Shown here piece after piece: positions 14,090-21,512 of a stretch of 24,952 bases of DNA. The stretch covers positions 1-24,952 of IMG/VR virus record IMGVR_UViG_3300025000_000398; one strand, written 5' to 3'. Numbering within the stretch: the stretch's first letter is position 1; each line of letters starts with the position of its first letter. Below the pieces are notes generated by a model, which was not told where the DNA came from, did no database searches, and saw only the letters and a list, made by a program, of their open reading frames with translations. Source of the stretch: a virus. Both the position numbers and the translations under genes were made by a program.

Positions 14090-14553
14090 CCGTCCGCTAC
14101 AGCACCATCGCCGCCGATATCAAGGCCAAACTGGAGAGCATCCCCGGTACCGGGCTGGTCCACGCCTACGAGCGCCAGGTCATTGATCCGGAGAAGTTCA
14201 TCAACCTGTTCAAGGATTCCCGAGGCAAGGTCTGCGGCTGGGAGATAACCCGCAGTGCAGCGCCGGAGAGTTATACCGGCCCGGTCAACCGCCACCACCA
14301 GATGCTGATAAAGGGCTATCTCGGTCTCCAGGACGCCGTTGCCAGCGCCAGCGCCTTTCAGGATCTCTGCGACGATATCTGCGACCTTTTCCGCGAGGCC
14401 TCACCTGCCGTGCCAGGGGGATGGGAATACCGCAACGGCCTGGAACCGGACAAAACCCCGGTGCAGCTGGCACTCATCGATGACCGCTTCTTCGGCAAAG
14501 TACTCTGCCATCACGCTGTAATCAGCATCACCATCACGGAACGCATTTTTTAG
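14086..14553 (+). CDS. Putative tail terminator / tail completion protein
   Basis: This 155-residue protein overlaps the gp10-like gene by four bases and precedes the tail tube gene, the position of tail terminator proteins (lambda gpU type). It begins with a helix (TIAADIKAKLESIPGTGLVH) and ends in a beta segment (HHAVISITITERIF), matching the alpha/beta form of the terminator family, which caps the tail tube and sets its end. No diagnostic short motif is available. An alternative reading is a minor neck protein. Confidence 0.6.
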   Translation: MTVRYSTIAADIKAKLESIPGTGLVHAYERQVIDPEKFINLFKDSRGKVCGWEITRSAAPESYTGPVNRHHQMLIKGYLGLQDAVASASAFQDLCDDICDLFREASPAVPGGWEYRNGLEPDKTPVQLALIDDRFFGKVLCHHAVISITITERIF

Positions 14554-14565
14554 AAAGGAGCAGCC

Positions 14566-14724
14566 ATGCAGATCACAGTCAACGACGCGTCGGTACTCAG
14601 GATCGTGGAGATCGTGGACGGCAAAGAGGTGGATGTCACCCCCCAGCCCAAACCGGTCAAAACGCCCCCGGCACCACCGGCCAAGCAAAAGGAGGTAGCA
14701 AAAGATGATCAAAACAAGGCGTAA
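14566..14724 (+). CDS. Small Pro/Lys-rich protein before tail tube
   Basis: A 52-residue frame with a good AAAGGAG seven bases upstream of the ATG. The first half is a beta-like VNDASVLRIVEIVDGKEVDV; the second half is Pro/Lys-rich (PQPKPVKTPPAPPAKQKE) and probably unfolded. It overlaps the start of the tail tube gene by 20 bases in another frame, so the two are likely translationally coupled, and its 3' end carries the tail tube ribosome binding site (AAGGAGG). I do not recognise a family. Confidence 0.6.
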   Translation: MQITVNDASVLRIVEIVDGKEVDVTPQPKPVKTPPAPPAKQKEVAKDDQNKA

Positions 14725-15649
14725 AGTTCTGGCCGGTAAAATCGAGGCCGTGGAGGGTGTTGCCGAAGCCCTGCTGGCCGCCGATGGCGGTATCATCGCC
14801 CTCGATGTCAAGTGGACCCCGGACATCAAGATGCTGCAGCGCAATGCGGCCCTGCCGTCGCTCTCCAAGATGAAGCAGATCCCCGGCCTCTCCCTGGCCC
14901 ATGTCTCGTTCAAGGCCGAGCTGATGGGCTGCGCCGCCGCCTTTGCCGCCGGCGTCCTGCCGCCGGTCGATCCCTACCTGCGCTGCTGCGGCTTTGCCGC
15001 CACCCTGGTGGTCACCCCAGGGGTGGAAACCGTCACCTACAAACCGGCCTCCACCGGTGTCCCCTCCATGACCATCGGCGTTTATACCGACGGCATCCTG
15101 AAAAAGCTCACCGGTGCCCGTGGCGCGGTCAAATTCTCCACCGAAGTGGGCGGGCAAATTTTCGCCGAGTTCGACTTCATGGGTGCCTATAACGCCGTGA
15201 CCGACGTGGCCATCCTGGCCCCGACCTTCCCGACCCTGATTCCGCCCAGATCCACCGGCGCCACCTTCACCATCGGCGGCTACACCCCGGTATTGCGCAG
15301 CCTCAGCATCGACATGGGCAACACCCTGGCCCCCCGCGAGGACATGAACGCCACCAGCGGCTACAAGTCATTCGGCATCACCGACCGCAACCCCACCGGC
15401 CAGTTTGACCCGGAAATGGAGCTGGTTGCCACCCATGACTGGTACGGCATCTGGAAAGCAGGCACATCCGGCGCGCTCAACATGGGGCCGATCGGCGCGG
15501 ACCAGTACAACAAGGTCCAGATCACCGCACCCACCGTGGTTCCCACCAAGGTCAGCGAAGGCGACCGCGAAGGCCTGGAGATCGCCGACACCGCCTTCCA
15601 GCTCGCCATCGGTACCGGCGATGATGAAGTGGTGATTGTGTTTTTGTAA
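14705..15649 (+). CDS. Phage major tail tube protein
   Basis: A 314-residue protein with AAGGAGG before the ATG. The N-terminal part (KIEAVEGVAEALLAADGGII) matches siphophage tube proteins of Mu-like phages such as D3112/B3, where the first strand is followed by a Glu-Gly-rich loop. The rest is repeated beta structure: VKFSTEVGGQIFAEFDFMGA, FTIGGYTPVLRSLSIDMGNT and MELVATHDWYGIWKAG. The tube forms the stacked hexameric channel of the non-contractile tail. No sheath gene is seen before the chaperone genes, in agreement with a siphovirus. It is followed by a palindromic repeat. Confidence 0.78.
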   Translation: MIKTRRKVLAGKIEAVEGVAEALLAADGGIIALDVKWTPDIKMLQRNAALPSLSKMKQIPGLSLAHVSFKAELMGCAAAFAAGVLPPVDPYLRCCGFAATLVVTPGVETVTYKPASTGVPSMTIGVYTDGILKKLTGARGAVKFSTEVGGQIFAEFDFMGAYNAVTDVAILAPTFPTLIPPRSTGATFTIGGYTPVLRSLSIDMGNTLAPREDMNATSGYKSFGITDRNPTGQFDPEMELVATHDWYGIWKAGTSGALNMGPIGADQYNKVQITAPTVVPTKVSEGDREGLEIADTAFQLAIGTGDDEVVIVFL

Positions 15650-15669
15650 GTTTTTAAACCGTAAAACCT

Positions 15670-15753
15670 TAACTCCCCCCAGCCCCCTCTTAACTTAAGA
15701 GGGGGAGCCTAAAAGCCTCCCCCCTTAAGTTAAGGGGGGATTGAGGGGGGTTA
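15670..15753. repeat. Paired palindromic repeat, copy 5 (hybrid arms)
   Basis: TAACTCCCCCC, hairpin CCCTCTTAACTTAAGAGGG, linker, hairpin CCCCCCTTAAGTTAAGGGGGG, ending GGGGGGTTA. The left half resembles copy 3, while the right half matches the inverted copy 2, so both arms are of the same subtype. Confidence 0.88.
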
Positions 15754-15791
15754 GCCTTCAAAGCCACATCACAAAAAAAAGGAGCTACACC

Positions 15792-16202
15792 ATGTCAGAA
15801 TTTTTCGATCTCTCCACCCTCGACACCGCCAAACTCGCCGACGAAGGCGTGGTCATGCATTTCCGCCACCCCGAAAGCAACGAGAAACTGCCCCTCTGGG
15901 TCCGCCTCAAGGGTGCTGATTCCGAGGCCTACCAGCGCGTCGCCGATGCCTCGCTCAATGAGGTTTTCAAACAGATCGCCAAGGCGGGCAAGGTCAACCG
16001 CACCGCCGCCGACACCCGCGAGGAGCAGCTGAATTCCGTTTGCGCCATGATCACCGAATGGGGCGGTTTCAGCAAAAACGGCGCAGCCCTGGAGCTGTCC
16101 GATGACAACAAAAAAGAGATCTTCGGCTGGCGCGGCTATGGCTGGGCGCTGGCCCAGGCCAATACGTTCATCCTGGATCGCGCCAATTTTTTGCCCAAAT
16201 AA
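15792..16202 (+). CDS. Tail assembly chaperone, short (G-like) form
   Basis: 136 residues from the ATG at 15792, chosen over an opening at 15741 because AAAAGGAG lies eight bases upstream. It precedes the tape measure gene and follows the tail tube, the invariant position of the siphophage G gene. It is an acidic alpha/beta protein (FDLSTLDTAKLADEGVVMHF; LWVRLKGADSEAYQRVADAS). The chaperone coats the tape measure and recruits tube subunits. The last codons include a T TTT TTG slippery heptamer, from which ribosomes can slip to frame -1 and make the longer form. Confidence 0.75.
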   Translation: MSEFFDLSTLDTAKLADEGVVMHFRHPESNEKLPLWVRLKGADSEAYQRVADASLNEVFKQIAKAGKVNRTAADTREEQLNSVCAMITEWGGFSKNGAALELSDDNKKEIFGWRGYGWALAQANTFILDRANFLPK

Positions 16203-16624
16203 GCGCCTCGCTCTGCGAGTGCGCCGAACGTCTGGGCCTGCATCGGCAGGATGACAGCGTGCACACCTGCCATCCTGCCGGCCGCCACATCTGGCAATAT
16301 TTTCAGGAGCTGTCCCGCACCAGGGGCAAACACACCATCATGATCGCGGGCATGGGCGGCAGCCAGATCATGCACGAACCGGCCGCCATCACACATGTCG
16401 AGATAGCAGCCTGGCTAACCGTAACCAAACGCTCTTTGAACCGCTTTGAAAACCGCTGCCTGGCGCTGATGGACAACATCTATCTGGCCGCCGTCAATGG
16501 CGGCAAACAAAAGGCCCGCACCGATCAGGAGATCGGTGAATACTGCCGGAATAAGCAGCTGGAAAAATGCAAGAAGGAATTTGGTGAAGGGTTGGCAAGG
16601 GTTTGCAGCACGTGTCCGGAGTAA
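15792..16624 (+). CDS. Tail assembly chaperone, -1 frameshifted (GT-like) form
   Basis: A -1 slip on T TTT TTG (16187-16193) joins the G-like frame to a frame open from there to TAA at 16622, giving a predicted 277-residue protein. After the slip it reads FFAQISASLCECAERLGLHR and on without a stop. The downstream part has no convincing start of its own: the first candidate is a GTG at 16259 with no ribosome site. A hairpin, nine bases beyond the slippery site, has the spacing usual for a stimulator. In lambda and most siphophages such G/GT fusions are needed for tail assembly. The T domain here has several cysteines (CEC, CSTC), possibly metal-binding. Confidence 0.78.
16187..16224 (+). promoter_or_regulatory. 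Programmed -1 ribosomal frameshift signal
   Basis: The slippery heptamer T TTT TTG is in the correct zero-frame phase (X XXY YYZ). It is followed by a nine-base spacer and a hairpin: GCGCCTCGC (16203-16211), loop TCT, GCGAGTGCGC (16215-16224) with one bulged T. The zero-frame stop at 16200-16202 sits in the spacer. Confidence 0.8.
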
Positions 16625-16745
16625 AACAGTGGACAGTGAAAGGCGGAAAACAGTGAAATGCAAGCGTACAGCGTACAGTAAAAGCCTTTCTGTTCACTGT
16701 CCTCTGTCCACTGTTCGCTGGTCTTTGCCTTTCACTGTTCGCTGA
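16625..16745. repeat. Heptad tandem-repeat array 5 (inverted arms)
   Basis: Left arm units: ACAGTGG, ACAGTGA, ACAGCGT, ACAGCGT. Right arm units: CTGTTCA, CTGTCCT, CTGTCCA, CTGTTCG. The sequence CAGTGAAAGGC near the left end is the complement of GCCTTTCACTG near the right end, so the whole intergenic gap can form one long imperfect hairpin just before the tape measure start. Confidence 0.85.
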
Positions 16746-16757
16746 CAAGGATTGTCA

Positions 16758-19700
16758 ATGGCCAAGTACATGATTGAAATGACCGTAGGTCTGGATGGTG
16801 TCCCCCAGGTGACCGGGGGGCTCCAACAGATCGACTCCGCCGCCGATCGCATGGGCACCCGCACCCAGACCGCCACCGGGCGTATGGCCTCGGGCATGGG
16901 CGATATCGAAAACGCCGCCGGGCGCATGGCCGGCAGCATGGACACCGCCACCGGTCGCATGGCCGGGTCGCTGGGCGTGTTGCATACTTCCATGATGGGC
17001 CTGGCCGCCGGGTTCAGCCTGGGTGCGGTAATCAGCCAGCTCCATTCCGCCGGCATGGCGATCGAGCGTCTGAACAATTCCTTTGCGGCCGCTACCGGCA
17101 GTGTTGCCGGTGGCGCGGCCTCCATGTCGTTTGTCCGGGCCGAGGCGCAGCGCCTGGGCCTTGATCTGCTTTCCACCGCCGACAGCTACATGAAACTGGC
17201 CGCCGCTGCCAGAGGCACCGCCCTGGAAGGAAACAAAACCCAGCAGATATTCAGTTCCGTGGCCGGTGCTTCCCGCGCGTTGGGCCTCTCTGCAGAGCAA
17301 ACCAACGGCGCGTTGATGGCCATCTCTCAGATGATGAGCAAAGGCAGCGTCATGGCCGAGGAATTACGCGGCCAGTTGGGCGAGCGTCTCCCTGGCGCTT
17401 TCCAGATCGCCGCGCGGGCCATGGGTGTCAGTACCGCCGAACTCGGCAAGATGCTGGAAGCCGGGAGCGTTATTTCTGATGAATTTCTGCCCAAATTTGC
17501 CGCCGAACTGCAAAAAACCTTCCCCCCTGGTGAAAAGGCCATGTCCGGCATGACCGCTGAAACCATGCGCCTGAAAACAGCCTGGTTTGACCTGAAAACC
17601 ACGGTGATGGAAAACGGCGGCGACAGCATGTTTACCGGCACAATCCGGGGGATAAAAACACTTATTAAAGAGTTTGAGTATTTTATAACCAATACCCGCA
17701 AAAACGGTGTTATTACGACAGGCTTCGCGGCACTAAACCCGAATGGAGTTTCCGGCAGCAACTGGGTTGATTACCGGCCAAAAGAGCCCCTTAGTAAATT
17801 TGATGAAAACTTTCTTGTTTCCGATACAAATGTAGTCGGCGTTGAAGGCGGTGCCAGCTACCTATTGGGCGATCGTGACGAAATAATCGCCAAGGCGGTT
17901 GAAATCAGTGCCGGTGTTGTTGAAAAGGTTAAAACGGAAACAAAAAAAGGTCTCACCGCCCAGCAAAAGGAATACCAGGCCCAAATCAAGGATTTTTTCA
18001 AATCCTCCTGGGACAATGCCGCGCGGGACCTGGCCGCCGAAGATTTCAGCTCTGACGCAATCAAGAAAATGGGCCTCTTCACCGCCCAGCCCACCGGCTT
18101 TACCAAAAACCCGACCCTCTCCCTGGGCACCGGTCAGTTGCAATCCCTGGAACAACAGGCCGATGCCGCCAAAGCCCTGACCGCCGCCGAAGCCGAACGC
18201 CTCAAAACCATCCGGGACCAAACCCGCGAATACGAGCGCCAGCAGGCCATTATTAAGTACATAGCCGACCTGGAAGCCACCAACGCCGCCACCGCCGCCT
18301 CCATGGTCGGCATGAACAGCAATGGCGGTTTTGACTCCATAGCCGATCAGACCGCCAACCAACTGGCCATCCAAAAGGCAGCCCACGAAGAACGCCTGCG
18401 CATGATCGATGTCGAGCGGAAGGCCACCATCGGCAAGGGTTTAAGCGAAGAACAAACCATTAAGGCCATGGCGGCCCTGGACGAAGCTGCGGCCCTGGAG
18501 CGCCAGAAGAACACCATTGCCACCGGCAAGATCGCCGCTGATTCGTATAAATCTCAGCTTGGAACCGCCGCATTCTACGTTGATTCGGCCTCGCAGCTCT
18601 TTGGTTCTCTGGCCGAAGCACAGGATCAGTCCAGCCGCAAGGGTTTCGAGAGCGCCAAGGCTTACAGCATGGCCGCTGCCATTATGAACACCGCTGCCGG
18701 GATCATGAACGCCTTTGCAACATCCAACAACATCTATGTCGGTATGGCAATGGCCGCGGTAGTTGCGGCAGCCGGTGCGGTGCAGGTGGCAAAGATTGCG
18801 GCAACGTCATTCGGTGGGGGTGGGTCTATTGCCGCCCCCGGTGGTGCATATATGTCGGCTGGTGGCGGCCCTACCGGGTCCGGTGCGGGAGGTTCTATCA
18901 CCAACCCTTATTCATCGGTACGAGACTCACAGACCGGTGCTGACATGGACAGCATCGTTGACAGCATGGACAACGCCGCCATCGCCATGAACAAAACCGC
19001 TGACAGTCTGTTGAGCATCGGGGAAATGTTCAAAACAGAAGTTGTAACAATGTTGATGAACGTTGTGCCAAATCGTTTTGCTCAACTTGATAAAGAACCA
19101 ATTGGTATGGCAGGTAATTTTTGGAAAGCTACTGGAGTGAACCAATCCGTTGCCTCATTAAAAGACGCATTAACACTTAATGTGATGGGAGCAATGGAAC
19201 ACTTCGCCAAAATTTGGAAGGATATGATCACAGGTACTGTGGGTTTGCTTGTAGGTGGCCCATCATATACGCAAGGAGCGGGAGTAACATCACAGTTAGT
19301 GAATGGTGAATTCCAAACAGGTGCGTATCTCAAAAAACACAAAGATGGCGGCATATTTACTGACGATAAGACATGGTATGTTCCTTCCGCTGTAGACCAA
19401 CAATTTCAAGAGGGCATGACTAAGTTCTTCTCCGGCATCAAGACCGACATCCTCACCGCCTCCAAACTGTTCGGCATGAGTGCTGCTGATGTAGAAGCTG
19501 GCTTCTCAGGTGCCAACACCAAGCTGGCACGTGTCGCAACTGCTGGTAGAACTCCGGAAGACATCCAGAAGGATTGGGAAGTACAGATAACAGCCGCAGC
19601 CAACGCCCTGGCAAACACCATCCCCGGTCTCAAGGATTTCCAGCTTGGCGGTGAGGAGCTGTTTGCCACGTACTCCCGGCTTTCCAACGCTATGCTTGAG

Positions 19701-21512
19701 GTCAATGACTCCATGCTGTTGATCGGCGCCAGTACCCTTCCGGCGACAGGCTCAATAAATGATTTAGCGTATACTCTGCAAAACTTGATGGGCGGCTCAG
19801 AGGCATTTGCGGAAAGTATCGACACATATTTCACCTCAATATTTACAGACAGCGAACAAGAAGCTGCAAAGCTGGCGCAAGCGCAACGAGCGGTAAATTA
19901 CGCATTTGCTGAGATGCACAATACATCCATTCCGCAAACCCGTGAAGAGTTCCGCAGCTTGGTCAATGGCTTGGATCTTACCACAGAATCTGGAGCCCAG
20001 ACTTTTGCGACGCTAATGGGCGTGGCAGAATCGTTTGGAATGATAGAGGATGCGGCTGAGGAGTTGATGAAAACCAATAGCAACCTCATGGTTACGCTGT
20101 ATGATATGCAAGGCAAAACTGTTGAATCAATCATGCTTCAAAGACAACTTGAAACCGAAGGCATGGACCCCACCACGCTGGCCATCCAGAACCAGATATA
20201 CGCCCTGGAGGATCTGAACCGGATCACCGAAGCCCAGACAGCGCTGGAACAACTGAAAACCCAGGCCATCCAGGACAGCACCCAGGCCCAGATAAAGATG
20301 CTCCAGGACTCCTCCGCGGCCTTTACCGCCACCGCAGAAAAGCTGAAGGCCAACCTGCTCCAGATCCTGGATATCAAGATCTCCGCCAACCAGGCGCTGC
20401 TCGACATCATGGGCGGCAACCAAACCGTGCTTTCACCCGAAGCCCTGTATCAGCAGAAAAAAGCGGCCTTCGAGGCCACCAAAGGCTTGGCCCTCGGCGG
20501 CAATGCCGCAGCCCTGACCAGCCTGCCCGAACTGGCAAAATCCTTCCTGGCCGCCTCCCAGGGCTACAATGCATCCGGCGCCGGATACCAGTCCGATTTC
20601 GCCAACGTTACCGGAGCCCTGGCCACCATCGCCGGGCTGCCCAGTACCGCCACCCTCACCCTGGATATTGCTCAACAACAGTTGTTTGAGTTGAAAAAGA
20701 TTCAGGAAGCCACCACCAAGGGCACCTCACAGCAAAACGTGCTGCTGACCGGCGTCAATGGCGGTATCTCCGGGATGCAGTCCATGCTGCAATCCTACCT
20801 CCAGGCCGCATCCTCAGCACAGGCCGCTGCCGCCGCCGCAGCCACAGCACAGGCCAAGGCCGCAGCGGATACCCAGGCCGCTTCCCAGGCCGCGAACACT
20901 GCCGCCATTGCCGCCGCCCAGGCCATTCTGGACCAGGCCAAGGCGATCGCATCGGCACAGGCCCAGCTCGATGCCGCCAAAGCCGCCGCAGCCGCAGCAC
21001 TGGCACTGGCCCAGGCCAAAGCGGCCGAAGATGCAGCAGCTGCCGCAGCCGCCAGGGCGATTTACAGCACCGTGCCCCAGGACCCCCTGGTGCGGGCCGC
21101 CAATGCCATCCTCCATCCGGGACAGGAATACTGGCTGAACAACGTGACCGGTGTGAAAAAGTGGCTGCCATATGGGGAAACGCCATCTTTCGCCGTGGGC
21201 ACCCCCTATGTCCCTTACGACATGAACGCCAACATCCACCAGGGAGAGCGTATTTTTACAGCTCCCGACAACTATGCCATTACAAAGGCCTTCGTGGAGG
21301 GTCAATCGGGCAGTGGAGCGATTGTAGAGGCGATCGGCAGGCTGGAAAAGAGACTGGAACGCATAGAAAAGTCAGCTGATGCAAATGTAAGGGTAAACCA
21401 GGCGGGCTTCATCGGGGTCATTGAAATCAACCAAAAACAGGAAAAACGTCTGGCCGGAGTTGAGGCCAAAACAAAACTACAAGAACAGACACCAAGGAGG
21501 AAAGCGGCATGA
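16758..21512 (+). CDS. Phage tail tape measure protein
   Basis: 1584 residues from the ATG at 16758, six bases after AAGGA. Residues about 75-270 match the tape-measure domain of siphophages (SFVRAEAQRLGLDLLSTADS; KGSVMAEELRGQLGERLPGA). Residues about 38-75 hold three GRMA-containing short repeats. A hydrophobic stretch at about 637-684 (AAIMNTAAGIMNAF, MAMAAVVAAAGAVQVA) may cross the host inner membrane during DNA entry, followed by a Gly-rich linker. An Ala-rich coiled coil lies at about 1352-1434, and a C-terminal FAVGTPYVPYDMNANIHQGE segment is typical of the family. By the usual 0.15 nm per residue it would specify a tail of roughly 240 nm. Two AT-richer blocks (near 17640-17940 and 19020-20150) suggest mosaic exchange. 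It ends in an ATGA overlap with the hub gene. Confidence 0.92.
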   Translation: MAKYMIEMTVGLDGVPQVTGGLQQIDSAADRMGTRTQTATGRMASGMGDIENAAGRMAGSMDTATGRMAGSLGVLHTSMMGLAAGFSLGAVISQLHSAGMAIERLNNSFAAATGSVAGGAASMSFVRAEAQRLGLDLLSTADSYMKLAAAARGTALEGNKTQQIFSSVAGASRALGLSAEQTNGALMAISQMMSKGSVMAEELRGQLGERLPGAFQIAARAMGVSTAELGKMLEAGSVISDEFLPKFAAELQKTFPPGEKAMSGMTAETMRLKTAWFDLKTTVMENGGDSMFTGTIRGIKTLIKEFEYFITNTRKNGVITTGFAALNPNGVSGSNWVDYRPKEPLSKFDENFLVSDTNVVGVEGGASYLLGDRDEIIAKAVEISAGVVEKVKTETKKGLTAQQKEYQAQIKDFFKSSWDNAARDLAAEDFSSDAIKKMGLFTAQPTGFTKNPTLSLGTGQLQSLEQQADAAKALTAAEAERLKTIRDQTREYERQQAIIKYIADLEATNAATAASMVGMNSNGGFDSIADQTANQLAIQKAAHEERLRMIDVERKATIGKGLSEEQTIKAMAALDEAAALERQKNTIATGKIAADSYKSQLGTAAFYVDSASQLFGSLAEAQDQSSRKGFESAKAYSMAAAIMNTAAGIMNAFATSNNIYVGMAMAAVVAAAGAVQVAKIAATSFGGGGSIAAPGGAYMSAGGGPTGSGAGGSITNPYSSVRDSQTGADMDSIVDSMDNAAIAMNKTADSLLSIGEMFKTEVVTMLMNVVPNRFAQLDKEPIGMAGNFWKATGVNQSVASLKDALTLNVMGAMEHFAKIWKDMITGTVGLLVGGPSYTQGAGVTSQLVNGEFQTGAYLKKHKDGGIFTDDKTWYVPSAVDQQFQEGMTKFFSGIKTDILTASKLFGMSAADVEAGFSGANTKLARVATAGRTPEDIQKDWEVQITAAANALANTIPGLKDFQLGGEELFATYSRLSNAMLEVNDSMLLIGASTLPATGSINDLAYTLQNLMGGSEAFAESIDTYFTSIFTDSEQEAAKLAQAQRAVNYAFAEMHNTSIPQTREEFRSLVNGLDLTTESGAQTFATLMGVAESFGMIEDAAEELMKTNSNLMVTLYDMQGKTVESIMLQRQLETEGMDPTTLAIQNQIYALEDLNRITEAQTALEQLKTQAIQDSTQAQIKMLQDSSAAFTATAEKLKANLLQILDIKISANQALLDIMGGNQTVLSPEALYQQKKAAFEATKGLALGGNAAALTSLPELAKSFLAASQGYNASGAGYQSDFANVTGALATIAGLPSTATLTLDIAQQQLFELKKIQEATTKGTSQQNVLLTGVNGGISGMQSMLQSYLQAASSAQAAAAAAATAQAKAAADTQAASQAANTAAIAAAQAILDQAKAIASAQAQLDAAKAAAAAALALAQAKAAEDAAAAAAARAIYSTVPQDPLVRAANAILHPGQEYWLNNVTGVKKWLPYGETPSFAVGTPYVPYDMNANIHQGERIFTAPDNYAITKAFVEGQSGSGAIVEAIGRLEKRLERIEKSADANVRVNQAGFIGVIEINQKQEKRLAGVEAKTKLQEQTPRRKAA

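Noticed and set aside
16259-16624. Independent GTG-start gene after the chaperone
   Set aside because: No ribosome site, the frame is open upstream to a slippery heptamer, and the -1 phase with a spaced hairpin fits the frameshifted tail chaperone.
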